Notes: generated by a model not told the origin, from the sequence alone. A stretch of 64,000 nt of DNA from Clostridia bacterium (GCA_017463125.1 JAFTPV010000018.1:119866-183865); one strand, 5' to 3'. Positions 24,876-33,731 are shown, counted from the stretch's first letter. Made by a program: numbers and translations.

Positions 24876-24912
24876 AAAAAAATGTCGGCTCAATGAGCCG
24901 ACATTTTTTTAC
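24876..24912. terminator. Bidirectional terminator after the deacetylase
   Basis: Ten-base stem TGTCGGCTCA / TGAGCCGACA (24883-24903) flanked by A-run on the left and T-run on the right. Confidence 0.9.
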
Positions 24913-25955
24913 ATATTGTTTTTCTTTTTTATTTCTTCCAAGCGTTCCTTTTCGGAAACGTCGTCGTGCATTATTATTTCATCTTCCGTATTTTCCTCGT
25001 AAAGCTCGGGGTGCTCCGCCTTATAAGGATCGATTATTATTTCCTTTATCTTAAAATATGAGGCGTATACCTTCATATATGCAGAGCCGGAGAACATCAT
25101 TATAAGAGGCACGGCAACTGCAAGGGGGAGAAGAACTCCACCGGGGAAGAATAAGAAGAATATCTCGAGTGCCAGCATAACGGCAGTACCAAGGAAGGCG
25201 AGAATGTTGCGCTTAAGTCCAAGCAGAGAGAATATCAGCGCATTTTTCAGAATTTTGAACACCGTAAGGTCGAAGGTTACCATCTGTACGTATATGTAGC
25301 AACGCATAAAGAAATACAGGATAAAGAGAACAACGTTTGACCAGAACATCATTGAAACAAGAAAATCCGACGATGTTACAGTTGTGTAAAGATTGAATAT
25401 TAAAACCGCGTTTATAATTCCGTCAATAATGCCGAAGGGAATCGCCTGCTTATAATTTCTTTTAACAGCGTACCAGAAATCTCCCCATACAAACACAGGC
25501 TCACCCATAGCAATATTTCTAAGAACGTAAGCTGTGCCTGCGTTTACGACTCCAAATGTGAAAAGAAACAGCGCGCCTATACCGATAAATACGTAAGTCA
25601 TGGTAGTATTTATATATATTTGAGCGTTCATACCCTCAAGGGCATAAAGCGACATCTGTGCAGGAGTCATTTCCTCAAGCATAAAGAGCGATGAGAGATT
25701 TTGCCCTATATCGTTAAGCGGCAAATATGAAATATTTTTAGTAAAGCCTGCTAGCACTGCCACGAGGAAAAGGGCAGGAAAATTACCAAGCACCATTATC
25801 ATATTGACAAGTATCAGCTTTCCGAAATTATTCTTATATGTAAGGAAAAAACGTTTTAGCCCCGAGGGGTTAAGCGGCTCTCTTTTGCTGATGCCCTTAC
25901 CGTCTTTGGTAAAGTCATAGATCCTGAGCCTTTTATTATTGTTTGAGTTTTTCAA
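24909..25955 (-). CDS. DUF624/YesL-like multi-pass membrane protein
   Basis: A 348-residue membrane protein with about six helices. Start set at a TTG codon at 25955, 7 bases after GGAGGT; the in-frame ATG at 26057 lies in A/T-rich DNA without a ribosome site. The N-terminal GLKRFFLTYKNNFGKLILVN and WGDFWYAVKRNYKQAIPFGI resemble YesL (DUF624), often found beside carbohydrate ABC systems. The C-terminus is an acidic/charged cytoplasmic tail. No transporter neighbour is present. Function unknown. Confidence 0.75.
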   Translation of the reverse strand: MKNSNNNKRLRIYDFTKDGKGISKREPLNPSGLKRFFLTYKNNFGKLILVNMIMVLGNFPALFLVAVLAGFTKNISYLPLNDIGQNLSSLFMLEEMTPAQMSLYALEGMNAQIYINTTMTYVFIGIGALFLFTFGVVNAGTAYVLRNIAMGEPVFVWGDFWYAVKRNYKQAIPFGIIDGIINAVLIFNLYTTVTSSDFLVSMMFWSNVVLFILYFFMRCYIYVQMVTFDLTVFKILKNALIFSLLGLKRNILAFLGTAVMLALEIFFLFFPGGVLLPLAVAVPLIMMFSGSAYMKVYASYFKIKEIIIDPYKAEHPELYEENTEDEIIMHDDVSEKERLEEIKKKNNM

Positions 25956-26061
25956 GATATATACCTCCAAATCAACACAATATATAATAACATATTTACA
26001 ATGTAAATACAAGGTAAAAAGACAAAAGTTTTGTAAAAATTCAAAATTTAATTCCAAACTA

Positions 26062-26090
26062 TTGATAATACCGTGACAATTTGTTATAAT
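26062..26090 (+). promoter_or_regulatory. Sigma-A promoter of the acetyltransferase gene
   Basis: TTGATA (26062-26067), 17-bp spacer, TATAAT (26085-26090). Confidence 0.75.
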
Positions 26091-26121
26091 TTTCTTATAA
26101 CTTAAAGAAACGGTACAAGGT

Positions 26122-26685
26122 ATGACAAAGCAAGATTTGAAATTATTTATAGATCCGCCGATTTTAATTACCGAGAGGCTGAAGCTGAGGAAATTCGGAA
26201 AATCGGATCTTTTTGACGTATATAAATATGCAAGAAGCCCTAGTGTAACAAAATACTTGCTTTGGTCACCCCACCCATCTATCGATCATACAAAGAAATA
26301 TCTCTCCTTTATCGAGAAAAAATATCTACGAGGCGAGTTTTACGACTGGGGGATAGAATATAAAGGCGAGATGATAGGAACGGTAGGCTTTACGCGTCTT
26401 AACTGCGAGGATAACGAGGGTGAGGTTGGATTCGTTCTGCGTGAGGACAAATGGGGTATGGGACTTGCAAGTGAGGCAGCGGAGGCTGTTATTAGGTTCG
26501 GCTTTGAGGTCTTGGGACTTCATCGCATCGAGGCACGCTGTATGGAAGAAAACGAGCAGTCTGCATCTGTTTTGATTAAATGTAAAATGAAATACGAGGG
26601 AACCTTGAGAGAAGCCGTGTTTACCAAGGGACTTTATGTTAATGTTAAGGTTTTTTCGATTATAGATAAGGAATATTTTAGCTGA
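26122..26685 (+). CDS. GNAT-family N-acetyltransferase (RimJ/RimL type)
   Basis: A 187-residue acetyltransferase using acetyl-CoA. It starts with the RimJ/L pattern ILITERLKLRKFGKSDLFDVYKYA. The acetyl-CoA pyrophosphate site is REDKWGMGLASEAAEAVIRF, followed by LGLHRIEARCMEENEQSASVL and the final KCKMKYEGTLREAVF. The target (ribosomal protein or small molecule) is not determinable. Confidence 0.88.
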   Translation: MTKQDLKLFIDPPILITERLKLRKFGKSDLFDVYKYARSPSVTKYLLWSPHPSIDHTKKYLSFIEKKYLRGEFYDWGIEYKGEMIGTVGFTRLNCEDNEGEVGFVLREDKWGMGLASEAAEAVIRFGFEVLGLHRIEARCMEENEQSASVLIKCKMKYEGTLREAVFTKGLYVNVKVFSIIDKEYFS

Positions 26686-26743
26686 AAGAATAACTTTCTC
26701 CTTTCTTTAATAAGATTAATAAAAAGATTTTTAGGAGGAGAAA

Positions 26744-27931
26744 ATGAAAAAAATTCTTACGCTTTTTTTAGCGGTAACACTTACGTTCATGTCACTGAAC
26801 GTGTCAGCTTTTTCAAAAAATGACTCAAAATACGCGGCAGACTCAAGTTTTGCGTCCATAGACTATTCCGGTCTTGAGCTTGATCCGGAAATAAGATCCG
26901 CATATCTTATTGAGGCGGGCACGGGGGACGTTTTGTATGCAAAGAACGAATTTAAGAGCGCATCTCCCGCATCGGTTACGAAGATAATGACGCTGCTGCT
27001 TGTTGCGGAGGCACTAAAAGACGGCAGATTTGATCTTGATACTATCGTATCCGTAAGCTCTCACGCGGCTTCGATGGGCGGAAGCCAGGTCTTTCTAGAG
27101 GAGGGCGAGCGTATAAGCGTCAGGGATTTGATTAAAAGCACGGTTATTGCCAGTGCAAACGATGCGGCGGTTGCTCTTGCAGAGCTTACTGCGGGATCAG
27201 AGAGTGCTTTCGTCAAGAAAATGAACGAGCGTGCCTCGGAGCTTGGACTTACAAACACCTCGTTTGAAAACACTACGGGACTTGACGACACTACTACAAA
27301 TCATTATAGCTGTGCCGCCGACATCGGAAAAATGTCAAGAGAGCTTATTAAGCACGATATAATTCTTGAATACAGCTCTATATGGCAGGACACCATAAGA
27401 AACGGAGAGTTTACTCTCACAAACACTAACCGTCTGGTCAGATACTACGACGGCTGCAACGGCCTAAAAACCGGCTCTACCGACAAGGCAGGCTATTGCG
27501 TCAGCGCTACCGCAAAGCGCGGAAATATGCAGCTCATAGCCGTCATAATGGGTGCACCAAGCCGTGATGCGAGAAACGAGGCTGCAAGGGAGCTGTTAGA
27601 CTACGGATTTGCAAATTTTGCGGTGTATGAGTCAGGGGAGAGCTTTATCGAAAGTATTCCCGTACTATCAGGCGTTAAGGATTTTGTTCCTACTCACTCG
27701 TCGCCATTTACCGCCGTTGTTAATAAATCAAAGCTTTCATCGGTTGAGCAAATATATGATATTCCGGAAACTCTGACAGCACCGATAAGCGAGGGGCAGG
27801 TCGTTGGACGCATAGTATATAAGTTAGACGGTGAGCAGCTTGGTTATTCCGATATTTACGCGGCTGACTCGGTAGACGAGATAACATTTTTTGATATTCT
27901 AATAAGACTTTTGAAAAGAATGGTTGAATAA
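26744..27931 (+). CDS. dacF: D-alanyl-D-alanine carboxypeptidase (DacF/PBP5 type)
   Basis: A 395-residue exported serine peptidase that trims the terminal D-Ala of peptidoglycan stems. Signal peptide KILTLFLAVTLTFMSLNVSA. Active-site motifs: SVTK (77-80), SAN (137-139), KTG (242-244). A C-terminal beta domain follows, but the protein ends with a short amphipathic helix (FFDILIRLLKRMVE) that would anchor it to the membrane surface, as for PBP5. AGGAGGAG before the ATG. DacF acts on spore peptidoglycan in some species; the assignment between dacA and dacF is inferred. Confidence 0.9.
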   Translation: MKKILTLFLAVTLTFMSLNVSAFSKNDSKYAADSSFASIDYSGLELDPEIRSAYLIEAGTGDVLYAKNEFKSASPASVTKIMTLLLVAEALKDGRFDLDTIVSVSSHAASMGGSQVFLEEGERISVRDLIKSTVIASANDAAVALAELTAGSESAFVKKMNERASELGLTNTSFENTTGLDDTTTNHYSCAADIGKMSRELIKHDIILEYSSIWQDTIRNGEFTLTNTNRLVRYYDGCNGLKTGSTDKAGYCVSATAKRGNMQLIAVIMGAPSRDARNEAARELLDYGFANFAVYESGESFIESIPVLSGVKDFVPTHSSPFTAVVNKSKLSSVEQIYDIPETLTAPISEGQVVGRIVYKLDGEQLGYSDIYAADSVDEITFFDILIRLLKRMVE

Positions 27932-27953
27932 TCAACTTTTTTTGCTTGAATAC

Positions 27954-27982
27954 TTGAAATAAGCAATAAATTGATGTATAAT
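27954..27982 (+). promoter_or_regulatory. Sigma-A promoter of pgi
   Basis: TTGAAA (27954-27959), 17-bp spacer, TATAAT (27977-27982). Confidence 0.75.
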
Positions 27983-28015
27983 TTATATAGTAATTACAAA
28001 GAAAGGTCAAAGAAA

Positions 28016-29359
28016 ATGAGTGTTAAATTAAATTGCAAATTTACCGAAGGCTTCGTTGCCTCCCATGAAATCGAGTATATGAAGCCCTTTGCCAAGGTTG
28101 CTCACAATATGCTTATGTCTGCCAACGGACAGGGTAACGACTTTATTGGCTGGGTGAATCTTCCCGAGAATTATGATAAGGAAGAGTTTGCTCGTATTAA
28201 GGCGGCGGCCGAAAAAATAAATAAGACTGCTGATATACTTATTGTAATCGGTATAGGTGGCTCCTATCTCGGCGCCAGAGCCGTTATCGAGTTCGTTAAG
28301 AGCCCTCTTTATAATAATCTTAAGAAGGATACCCCTGACATATATTTCGCGGGAAATAATATATCCACTACAGCTCTTACCGAGTTGCTCTCTATCTGTG
28401 AGGGCAAGGATATTGCCGTAAACGTTATTTCAAAGTCCGGCACTACGACAGAGCCCGCAATAGCCTTCAGAGTATTTAAGTCGCTTCTTGTTGAAAAATA
28501 CGGTGTTGAGGGCGCTAGGGAGCGTATTTTCGTAACGACTGATAAGGCTCGCGGAACTCTTAAGAAGTTTTCCGATGAGGCGGGTTATGAAACCTTTGTA
28601 GTTCCCGATGACGTAGGCGGCAGATACTCCGTTCTTACAGCAGTAGGACTTCTTCCTATCGCTGCTGCGGGTATTGATATTGACGCTCTTATGAGCGGTG
28701 CAGAAAAGGCTATGGTAACATACAGATCCGACGATCTTGATACCAATGACGCTCTTAAATATGCCGTTATGAGAAATATCCTTTACAGAAAGGGAAAGTC
28801 CAGCGAGATCCTTGTTGGCTACGAGCCGTATCTCCTTATGTTCAACGAGTGGTGGAAGCAGCTTTACGGCGAGAGCTCGGGCAAGGACGGGAAGGGAATA
28901 TTCCCGAATTCCGTTATTTTCTCGACAGACCTTCATTCTCTTGGTCAGTATATTCAGGCAGGTCAGCGTAATCTCTTTGAAACGGTTATTAACGTTAAGG
29001 ATTCAGGCGCAAGCTTTGAGATTCCTAACGACCCTGCAAACGTTGACGGACTTAATTTTATTTCCGGCAAGGACCTTGATTACGTAAACAAGACCGCTAT
29101 GCTTGCAACTCTAATAGCGCATAACGACGGCGGTGTTCCTAACCTTATGCTCGAGGTAGAGGACAGGGGCGCATACTCGCTTGGTTACCTTATCTATTTC
29201 TTCGAGTTTGCTTGTGCTATGTCCGGATATCTTCTCGGAGTTAATCCGTTTGACCAGCCGGGTGTTGAGGCGTATAAGAAAAATATGTTCGCTCTTCTTG
29301 GTAAGCCCGGCTACGAGGATCAGAAATCCGAGCTTGAAAAAAGGATTTGTGATAAATAA
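28016..29359 (+). CDS. pgi: Glucose-6-phosphate isomerase
   Basis: A 447-residue isomerase interconverting glucose-6-phosphate and fructose-6-phosphate. Start at 28016, after GAAAGG; an in-frame ATG at 27971 overlaps the promoter. Sugar-phosphate sites: [31 protein letters not shown] and the [20 protein letters not shown] block with the catalytic residues; [13 protein letters not shown] closes the fold. Length fits the bacterial clostridial form. Links to the glycogen operon at 58-64 kb through hexose phosphate. Confidence 0.96.
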   Translation: MSVKLNCKFTEGFVASHEIEYMKPFAKVAHNMLMSANGQGNDFIGWVNLPENYDKEEFARIKAAAEKINKTADILIVIGIGGSYLGARAVIEFVKSPLYNNLKKDTPDIYFAGNNISTTALTELLSICEGKDIAVNVISKSGTTTEPAIAFRVFKSLLVEKYGVEGARERIFVTTDKARGTLKKFSDEAGYETFVVPDDVGGRYSVLTAVGLLPIAAAGIDIDALMSGAEKAMVTYRSDDLDTNDALKYAVMRNILYRKGKSSEILVGYEPYLLMFNEWWKQLYGESSGKDGKGIFPNSVIFSTDLHSLGQYIQAGQRNLFETVINVKDSGASFEIPNDPANVDGLNFISGKDLDYVNKTAMLATLIAHNDGGVPNLMLEVEDRGAYSLGYLIYFFEFACAMSGYLLGVNPFDQPGVEAYKKNMFALLGKPGYEDQKSELEKRICDK

Positions 29360-29424
29360 TTCTTTCCATAATTGTGAAAGTTACACAAAAGTTATATTTC
29401 GCAAAGAAATTTGGTGTAAACCTA

Positions 29425-29453
29425 TTGCTTTTTTTCGAGTTTTAGTGTAAAAT
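29425..29453 (+). promoter_or_regulatory. Probable sigma-A promoter of the P-loop gene
   Basis: TTGCTT (29425-29430), 17-bp spacer, TAAAAT (29448-29453). Confidence 0.55.
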
Positions 29454-29497
29454 AAATGTAAGAGATGAAAGTCTCAAAAAACAGGAGGATTTCAAAA

Positions 29498-29899
29498 ATG
29501 ATTAAACTATTCATCGGTGGTAAAGGCTCCGGAAAGACCAAAACTCTTATAGAGATGGTTAACAATGCAACTAGCACGTCTAACGGCAGTGTTGTATGCA
29601 TTGAGAAGGGTGATAAGCTTATTCATGATGTTACATATAAGGCAAGACTTATTGATACAGATGCATACGCAGTTGTAGATGCCGAGGCTCTCTACGGCTT
29701 TATCGCAGGTATTCTCGCTTCTAATTCTGATATAACGGATATCTTCGTTGATTCCGCTCTTAAGATTATTGGTAACGACGTTGCAGCCTTTGAGACCATG
29801 CTTAAGAAGCTTGAGGTAATTACTAAGGACGTAAACCTTGTAATGACAGCTTCTATCGCAGTTGACGAATGCCCCGACGCTATTAAGGCATACGCGTAA
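29498..29899 (+). CDS. Small P-loop protein of unknown function
   Basis: A 133-residue protein starting MIKLFIGGKGSGKTKTLIEM, with an intact Walker A (GGKGSGKT). A Walker B-like acidic strand (DITDIFVDSALKIIG) follows. The rest is compact alpha/beta with no membrane or DNA-binding motif. Start at 29498, 8 bases after AGGAGGA. It looks like a minimal ATP-binding protein conserved in Clostridia; I cannot name a role. Own promoter and strong terminator. Confidence 0.75.
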   Translation: MIKLFIGGKGSGKTKTLIEMVNNATSTSNGSVVCIEKGDKLIHDVTYKARLIDTDAYAVVDAEALYGFIAGILASNSDITDIFVDSALKIIGNDVAAFETMLKKLEVITKDVNLVMTASIAVDECPDAIKAYA

Positions 29900-29917
29900 A
29901 TTGTTTTTATAAAGTAA

Positions 29918-29950
29918 TCGGAGCCGATCCATCAGATCGGCTCCTTTTTC
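29918..29950 (+). terminator. Terminator after the P-loop gene
   Basis: Ten-base stem GGAGCCGATC (29920-29929) / GATCGGCTCC (29935-29944) followed by TTTTT. Confidence 0.9.
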
Positions 29951-29968
29951 AGTAGTTTAATATTTGTG

Positions 29969-30020
29969 ACCATTATTTCCGGATTATCATAATATGATAA
30001 CAAGATAGGTTTTTCCTATC
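29969..30020 (+). promoter_or_regulatory. Palindromes and possible sporulation promoter before the Cys-rich gene
   Basis: TTATCAT-AAT-ATGATAA (29984-30000) and GATAGG-TTTTT-CCTATC (30004-30020) are two small palindromes. AC at 29969-29970, 17 bases, then CATAATAT (29988) resembles a sigma-K promoter. No sigma-A promoter is evident. Suggestive only. Confidence 0.3.
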
Positions 30021-30050
30021 GTAATTATTGCATAAGGAATGGTCATAACA

Positions 30051-30899
30051 ATGCAAGAAAATAGAAACGCATCCTTCTGTCAAGGTGGCACAGGAGCCCA
30101 AAACAACGGAACGGTATGCATAGACACTATGAGAGTACTTGACTGCTGCCGCGACAGAGATTGCTTCGAGGATCAGAGAGTATATCTCACAGCCTGCGGC
30201 GAGCAGATCCTTGCAAATGCAAGTAACGTAAGAACTCGCTCGGCAAACCTTTTATGGGCGTTCGTAGGTGTTGACGAGGTACCGTTTAACTGCGGATTTT
30301 TCCAGGTTACAGTACGCTACTACATTGAGGTAGATTTTGAAGCCTGTACAGGTGTTGGCAGAAGCCAGACCTTTAAGGGCCTTGCAGCGCTTGAGAAAAA
30401 CGTAATTCTTTACGGCGGCGAGGGTAGGGCACTCACCTTCTCATCTTCGCCGAAAAACACTTACTGCTCGATTAAGGACTTTAACACAGCAGGCGATAAC
30501 GACCCTAAGGCTATCGTAGAAACGGTAGAGCCAATCGTTCTCGGAACCAAGGTTTCCGACTGCAATTGCCCTTGCCCATGCTCAAGCACCGAGTATCACG
30601 ATATACCCGAAGGTATCAGAAACAGCCTCGGCGACGAGCTTGTTCTCTCGAGCGAGGGCACGAGAATCTTCGTTTCATTCGGTATATTCTCCGTTATTAG
30701 AATAGTAAGACCTGCACAGCTCTTGGTACACGCAACCGATTACAGCGTACCCGATAAAGAATGCACGGATGCGACAAACAATGATAACCCCTGCGCTCTT
30801 TTCAGAAACATCGCTTTCCCTATCTCTCAGTTTCGCGGAACGGACGCTATATCCGATCAGAAGCCGCAAAAACCAGGTGGCTCCTGTGGATGTAAATAA
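30051..30899 (+). CDS. Cys-rich conserved clostridial protein, probably spore surface
   Basis: A 282-residue protein with many cysteines: RVLDCCRDRDCFEDQRVYLT near the N-terminus, a DCNCPCPCS cluster in the middle and GGSCGCK at the C-terminus. No signal peptide, no membrane helix. The pattern (RV-D-C-D-CFED-RVYLT, then a beta-rich body with PFNCGFFQVTVRYY) is that of a family common in spore-forming Clostridia and usually left unnamed. Spore coat or exosporium location is inferred from composition and from the adjacent spoIIID region. ATG at 30051 preferred over 30039, which is too close to the AAGGA. Confidence 0.7.
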   Translation: MQENRNASFCQGGTGAQNNGTVCIDTMRVLDCCRDRDCFEDQRVYLTACGEQILANASNVRTRSANLLWAFVGVDEVPFNCGFFQVTVRYYIEVDFEACTGVGRSQTFKGLAALEKNVILYGGEGRALTFSSSPKNTYCSIKDFNTAGDNDPKAIVETVEPIVLGTKVSDCNCPCPCSSTEYHDIPEGIRNSLGDELVLSSEGTRIFVSFGIFSVIRIVRPAQLLVHATDYSVPDKECTDATNNDNPCALFRNIAFPISQFRGTDAISDQKPQKPGGSCGCK

Positions 30900-30910
30900 A
30901 GTATAATATT

Positions 30911-30948
30911 ACAAAAAAACTGCCTTATTTTAAGGCAGTTTTTTCTTT
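30911..30948. terminator. Bidirectional terminator between Cys-rich gene and SpoU methylase
   Basis: Stem AACTGCCTTA (30918-30927) / TAAGGCAGTT (30931-30940) with A-run and T-run flanks. Confidence 0.88.
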
Positions 30949-31716
30949 TCGGTTTTGGCGCTTGATTTCGTATGCAAACATAGCAGCTGCGGAGGCGGCA
31001 GAAAGTGAGGCCTGAAACTCTCGTCCGTAATCTATTTTTACTAAAACGTCAGCGGTATCAAGTAATGACTTTGATATTCCACGCTTTTCTCCGCCAATTA
31101 TCAAAAGCAGGGGGAGCTTAAGCTCGCATTTACCGAGAACGTTTTCCGTACGCTCATCAGCACACACTATGGAAAATCCTCTTTTTTTGAAATAATCTGC
31201 GGCATAAGCGGCGCTATTTCTATACATTTTGAGCATCTCTGAGGCACCGGCAGAGCTTCTTGCTACAACACCGGCAGCACTCATCCAGTTGCGCTCGGAG
31301 AGAATTATTCCGTCACAGCCCATAGCGTAAAGAGAGCGTAAAGCGTATCCGAAATTATACGGATCCTCTATTCCTTCAATCATTACGTAAAAGTCGCCGT
31401 CAAGCGTTGCGGATTTGTCAAGGCAGGGAATTGTTCTCTCGGAGCATATTGCCACAATACCGCCGTGTGAGGTTCCAAGTGTAATCTTCTCAAGGTCTTT
31501 CCCTGTTGTTTCGACTAGCGTGAATCCGTATTTTTGAGAAACTGCCTTCAAATATCCTACGTTCTTGCCGATTTTTTGTATTTTTTCTTTATCAAAAAGA
31601 ATTTTTTCAATACGCCTGTCAGATATATTATTATCGATACCTTTAATTATCGCGCGAATAGACGTCATTCCTTCAAAAATCAAGGAATCTTCAAATTTTA
31701 TGCTTTCTTTTTGCAT
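30925..31716 (-). CDS. SpoU/TrmH-family RNA ribose methyltransferase
   Basis: A 263-residue knotted (SPOUT) methyltransferase expected to 2'-O-methylate a ribose in rRNA or tRNA. Substrate-binding N-domain (residues 1-95), then motif 1 GIEDPYNFGYALRSLYAMG, motif 2 LLLIIGGEKRGISKSLLD and motif 3. Motif 3 is unusual: FQASLSAASAAAMFAYEI where most members have SLNVSVAAA. The catalytic Arg of motif 1 is kept. Convergent with the Cys-rich gene and sharing its terminator. Confidence 0.85.
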   Translation of the reverse strand: MQKESIKFEDSLIFEGMTSIRAIIKGIDNNISDRRIEKILFDKEKIQKIGKNVGYLKAVSQKYGFTLVETTGKDLEKITLGTSHGGIVAICSERTIPCLDKSATLDGDFYVMIEGIEDPYNFGYALRSLYAMGCDGIILSERNWMSAAGVVARSSAGASEMLKMYRNSAAYAADYFKKRGFSIVCADERTENVLGKCELKLPLLLIIGGEKRGISKSLLDTADVLVKIDYGREFQASLSAASAAAMFAYEIKRQNRKEKTALK

Positions 31717-31787
31717 TTTTTTATCTAGCCTTTCATATATTGTATAAAACTCCGAATATAAAACAGTATTTCTTGGGGGATAAATTT

Positions 31788-32057
31788 ATGATAGATTTAT
31801 TTGGCAGAGAACGTGCGGAGCTGCTTGGTGAATACGTGATAGATACGGGAGCCACTGTTAGATGTGCAGCAGTACGCTTTGGTATAAGTAAAAGTACGGT
31901 ACATAAGGATCTTACGTATAAATTGAATAAAATTAATCCCGCGCTTGCAGAGCAGGTTAGGGAGGTTTTGGCAAAAAATAAATCAGAACGCCATTTAAGA
32001 GGCGGAGAAGCTACTAGGAAAAAATACCTAAAGCAGAGAGAAAGAAAAAAGACATAA
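31788..32057 (+). CDS. spoIIID: Sporulation transcriptional regulator SpoIIID
   Basis: An 89-residue DNA-binding protein that tunes the sigma-E regulon in the mother cell. Start set at 31788 with GGGGGA upstream. It reads RERAELLGEYVIDTGATVRC, a helix-turn-helix (AAVRFGISKSTVHKDLTYKL) and the basic tail RHLRGGEATRKKYLKQ that contacts DNA. Length and composition match SpoIIID from other spore-formers. This is the clearest single sign that the organism makes endospores. Confidence 0.95.
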   Translation: MIDLFGRERAELLGEYVIDTGATVRCAAVRFGISKSTVHKDLTYKLNKINPALAEQVREVLAKNKSERHLRGGEATRKKYLKQRERKKT

Positions 32058-32061
32058 CTAC

Positions 32062-32092
32062 GGCAGGGAAGCGCCCTTCCCTGATTTTTCCT
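32062..32092 (+). terminator. Terminator after spoIIID
   Basis: Stem CAGGGAAG (32064-32071) / CTTCCCTG (32076-32083) followed by ATTTTTCC. Confidence 0.8.
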
Positions 32093-32431
32093 GTTATTTT
32101 GATTTTTGCATTTCTATATTGATATTATATACTATTTTTTTGTTTTTTTCAATACCCCGGCGTTATTTGTTTTAATAAATCAGCATCGGACTCAAAAAAG
32201 TGCGTAAACCGTTTTATCTAATTTTCGATTAATAAACTGTACCAAGGCTCTAATTGAAAATGCAAAAAAATTCATACTTATAAGTGTACGATAGGAATAT
32301 CGCGAAGAGATTTTTATAAAATAAAATAAATAAGATATTATAAAAGAATTAAATAAAAGTAAAACAAACACCAAAATACGTCACAACCGGTTATTTTGCT
32401 ATTTTGACTTCCCTAAATTATACAAAATTTT
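32093..32431. other. A/T-rich intergenic stretch left of the integrated element
   Basis: Very A/T-rich, with stop codons in all frames. I see no gene, RNA or repeat other than the palindrome at 32416-32445 at its right end. Confidence 0.6.
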
Positions 32432-32445
32432 CATTTTGTATAATT
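32416..32445. repeat. 30-bp palindrome at the left attachment site (probable attB core)
   Basis: Perfect 13-bp inverted repeat, AATTATACAAAAT (32416-32428) and ATTTTGTATAATT (32433-32445), with spacer TTTC. The right arm belongs to the duplicated attachment sequence, the left arm to the host. Read as 11-6-11 it has the layout of a tyrosine-recombinase crossover site of dif type; the right arm shares 8 of 11 positions with the B. subtilis XerD arm as I recall it. Confidence 0.55.
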
Positions 32446-32473
32446 GGTGTTATAGTTCTTTACCCTGCTATTT
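32432..32473. repeat. Left attachment repeat of the integrated element
   Basis: 42-bp direct repeat, matching 35399-35440 at 41 of 42 positions. It bounds the GC-rich element on the left. Confidence 0.85.
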
Positions 32474-32558
32474 GGGTTTCTCGCTCCTTTAGTTTACCAC
32501 AGGGCTTGCAGTTTGTCAAGTCCCGAGGTATTTTTTGCTTTATTAGCGTTGGTAAATA

Positions 32559-32643
32559 GGGGCGGCGGTTTCACCGTCTGTGCTCCTTCAGAGTGCGACC
32601 TTCGCCCTCACTCTGACCGCTTCGCCAAGTACCGCACGCCCCT
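32559..32643. repeat. Internal 85-bp direct repeat, copy 1
   Basis: Matches 34781-34865 at 83 of 85 positions. Contains the hairpin CAGAGTG (32589-32595) / CACTCTG (32609-32615). The two copies flank ORF104, int, rep and the origin. Confidence 0.85.
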
Positions 32644-32795
32644 CGGTGCGTACCTGTCCATCTACTTCTCCTTTCCCTGCCCACGCTTTCGGCTCTTGCA
32701 ATTTTAGCATGTCCGTCAAGGGTTCCGAAGCGCCCTTGACCGCCACGCTCCTTAAAGAGTGAGCCGAAAGGCAAGTTCATTGAAAGGAGAATACG

Positions 32796-33110
32796 ATGGA
32801 AAGTTGGTTTTTTGCGCTTCTTGCTACTCGCAAGAAGCTCGAGAAGAAAGAGCCTTTTGAGGCTCCGGACTGGATTTCGGAACCTAGCCTGGTTAGTTCT
32901 CTCGTGATGTTTACCGAGCTCTCCCGTGACCCTCGGGTTTCCGGGCGGTTCGCACAGCTTCAGAGCCACGTTGAGAGAGTCTGCGAGCTCTCCGGTGACA
33001 TGCTCCCCGGGGTCGAACCCTCGACGCCTAATTATTGGTTCTTGCTTGGTTACAATCTCGCGCTTAAATCCGTGTCGGCTGTTGCCGACGAGCTGAAGAA
33101 GGGAGGCTAG
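32796..33110 (+). CDS. Unknown 104-residue protein of the integrated element
   Basis: Reads rightward toward the recombinase gene and overlaps its end by 4 bases. AAGGAG lies 6 bases before the ATG, so translation is likely. Sequence: MESWFFALLATRKKLEKKEP, then a helical body (RFAQLQSHVERVCELSG) ending LALKSVSAVADELKKGG. No recognisable domain, no signal peptide, no helix-turn-helix. Codon use is GC-rich like the rest of the element. Could be a recombination directionality factor or accessory protein; I cannot tell. Confidence 0.6.
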   Translation: MESWFFALLATRKKLEKKEPFEAPDWISEPSLVSSLVMFTELSRDPRVSGRFAQLQSHVERVCELSGDMLPGVEPSTPNYWFLLGYNLALKSVSAVADELKKGG

Positions 33111-33718
33111 CCTCTCTTCTTTTTCTTGCTCTCATGCGCGAGCTTGTAACCATCACCCAAAGCCTCGATAACCATTTTGACAATGAGCTGTAAGTCCTTG
33201 CGCGTGAGCGCGGCGTCGGCGTTCTTCCCCGTTGACCAATCCGCATAGCTGTAAATCTCTGTCGTGGCTCCGTTGCTGTGCTGCAGCGCTTCCTGCACCG
33301 CCCGGAAACCTCGGTCGCGGTAAAGCTCAACCGCAAAGACTTTTCTCATTGAGTGTGGGGACACGCCCTCTGGGTCGATATTTTGTGCCTTGCAGGCTCG
33401 TTTGACCCTCGCCCATACGCATTGCCGCGTAATGTGTGCGCCGCTCTTGTAGGGTGAAGGAAAGAGCCATTTGCCCTTCCGACCAGCCTCGAGTTGCTTC
33501 CGTAGTCCGCTGCTTATCTTCGCCTTCCCTGCCTTGCCCGTTTTCTGTGCCCTGTAGTGCAAGCCGTCGGGCTGGAGATTGGCTCTTCGCAGCTTCACCA
33601 CGTCACCAACTCGGAGCCCTGTCTCCAGGCTTACCGCAAGCGGCAGCCACGCATGTTCGCCAAGAGCTTCTCGCATTCGCTCGAGCTCCCCTTCTTCCAG
33701 ATATTTTGACTTTCCCAA
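33107..33718 (-). CDS. int: Minimal tyrosine recombinase (integrase)
   Basis: A 203-residue catalytic-domain-only integrase. The full active site is present: Arg36 in LETGLRVGDVV, Lys in the QKTGKAGKA beta-hairpin, His122-x-x-Arg125 in SPHSMRKVF, His147 in ALQHSNG, and nucleophile Tyr156 in TTEIYSYAD. The N-terminal core-binding (SAM-like) domain of most integrases is missing. The start is a TTG at 33718, 13 bases after the rep stop, with only a weak ribosome site. Encoded directly downstream of rep, so both are probably on one transcript. Expected to move the element at the 42-bp repeats. Confidence 0.85.
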   Translation of the reverse strand: MGKSKYLEEGELERMREALGEHAWLPLAVSLETGLRVGDVVKLRRANLQPDGLHYRAQKTGKAGKAKISSGLRKQLEAGRKGKWLFPSPYKSGAHITRQCVWARVKRACKAQNIDPEGVSPHSMRKVFAVELYRDRGFRAVQEALQHSNGATTEIYSYADWSTGKNADAALTRKDLQLIVKMVIEALGDGYKLAHESKKKKRG

Positions 33719-33731
33719 AATGTCAAATCCG

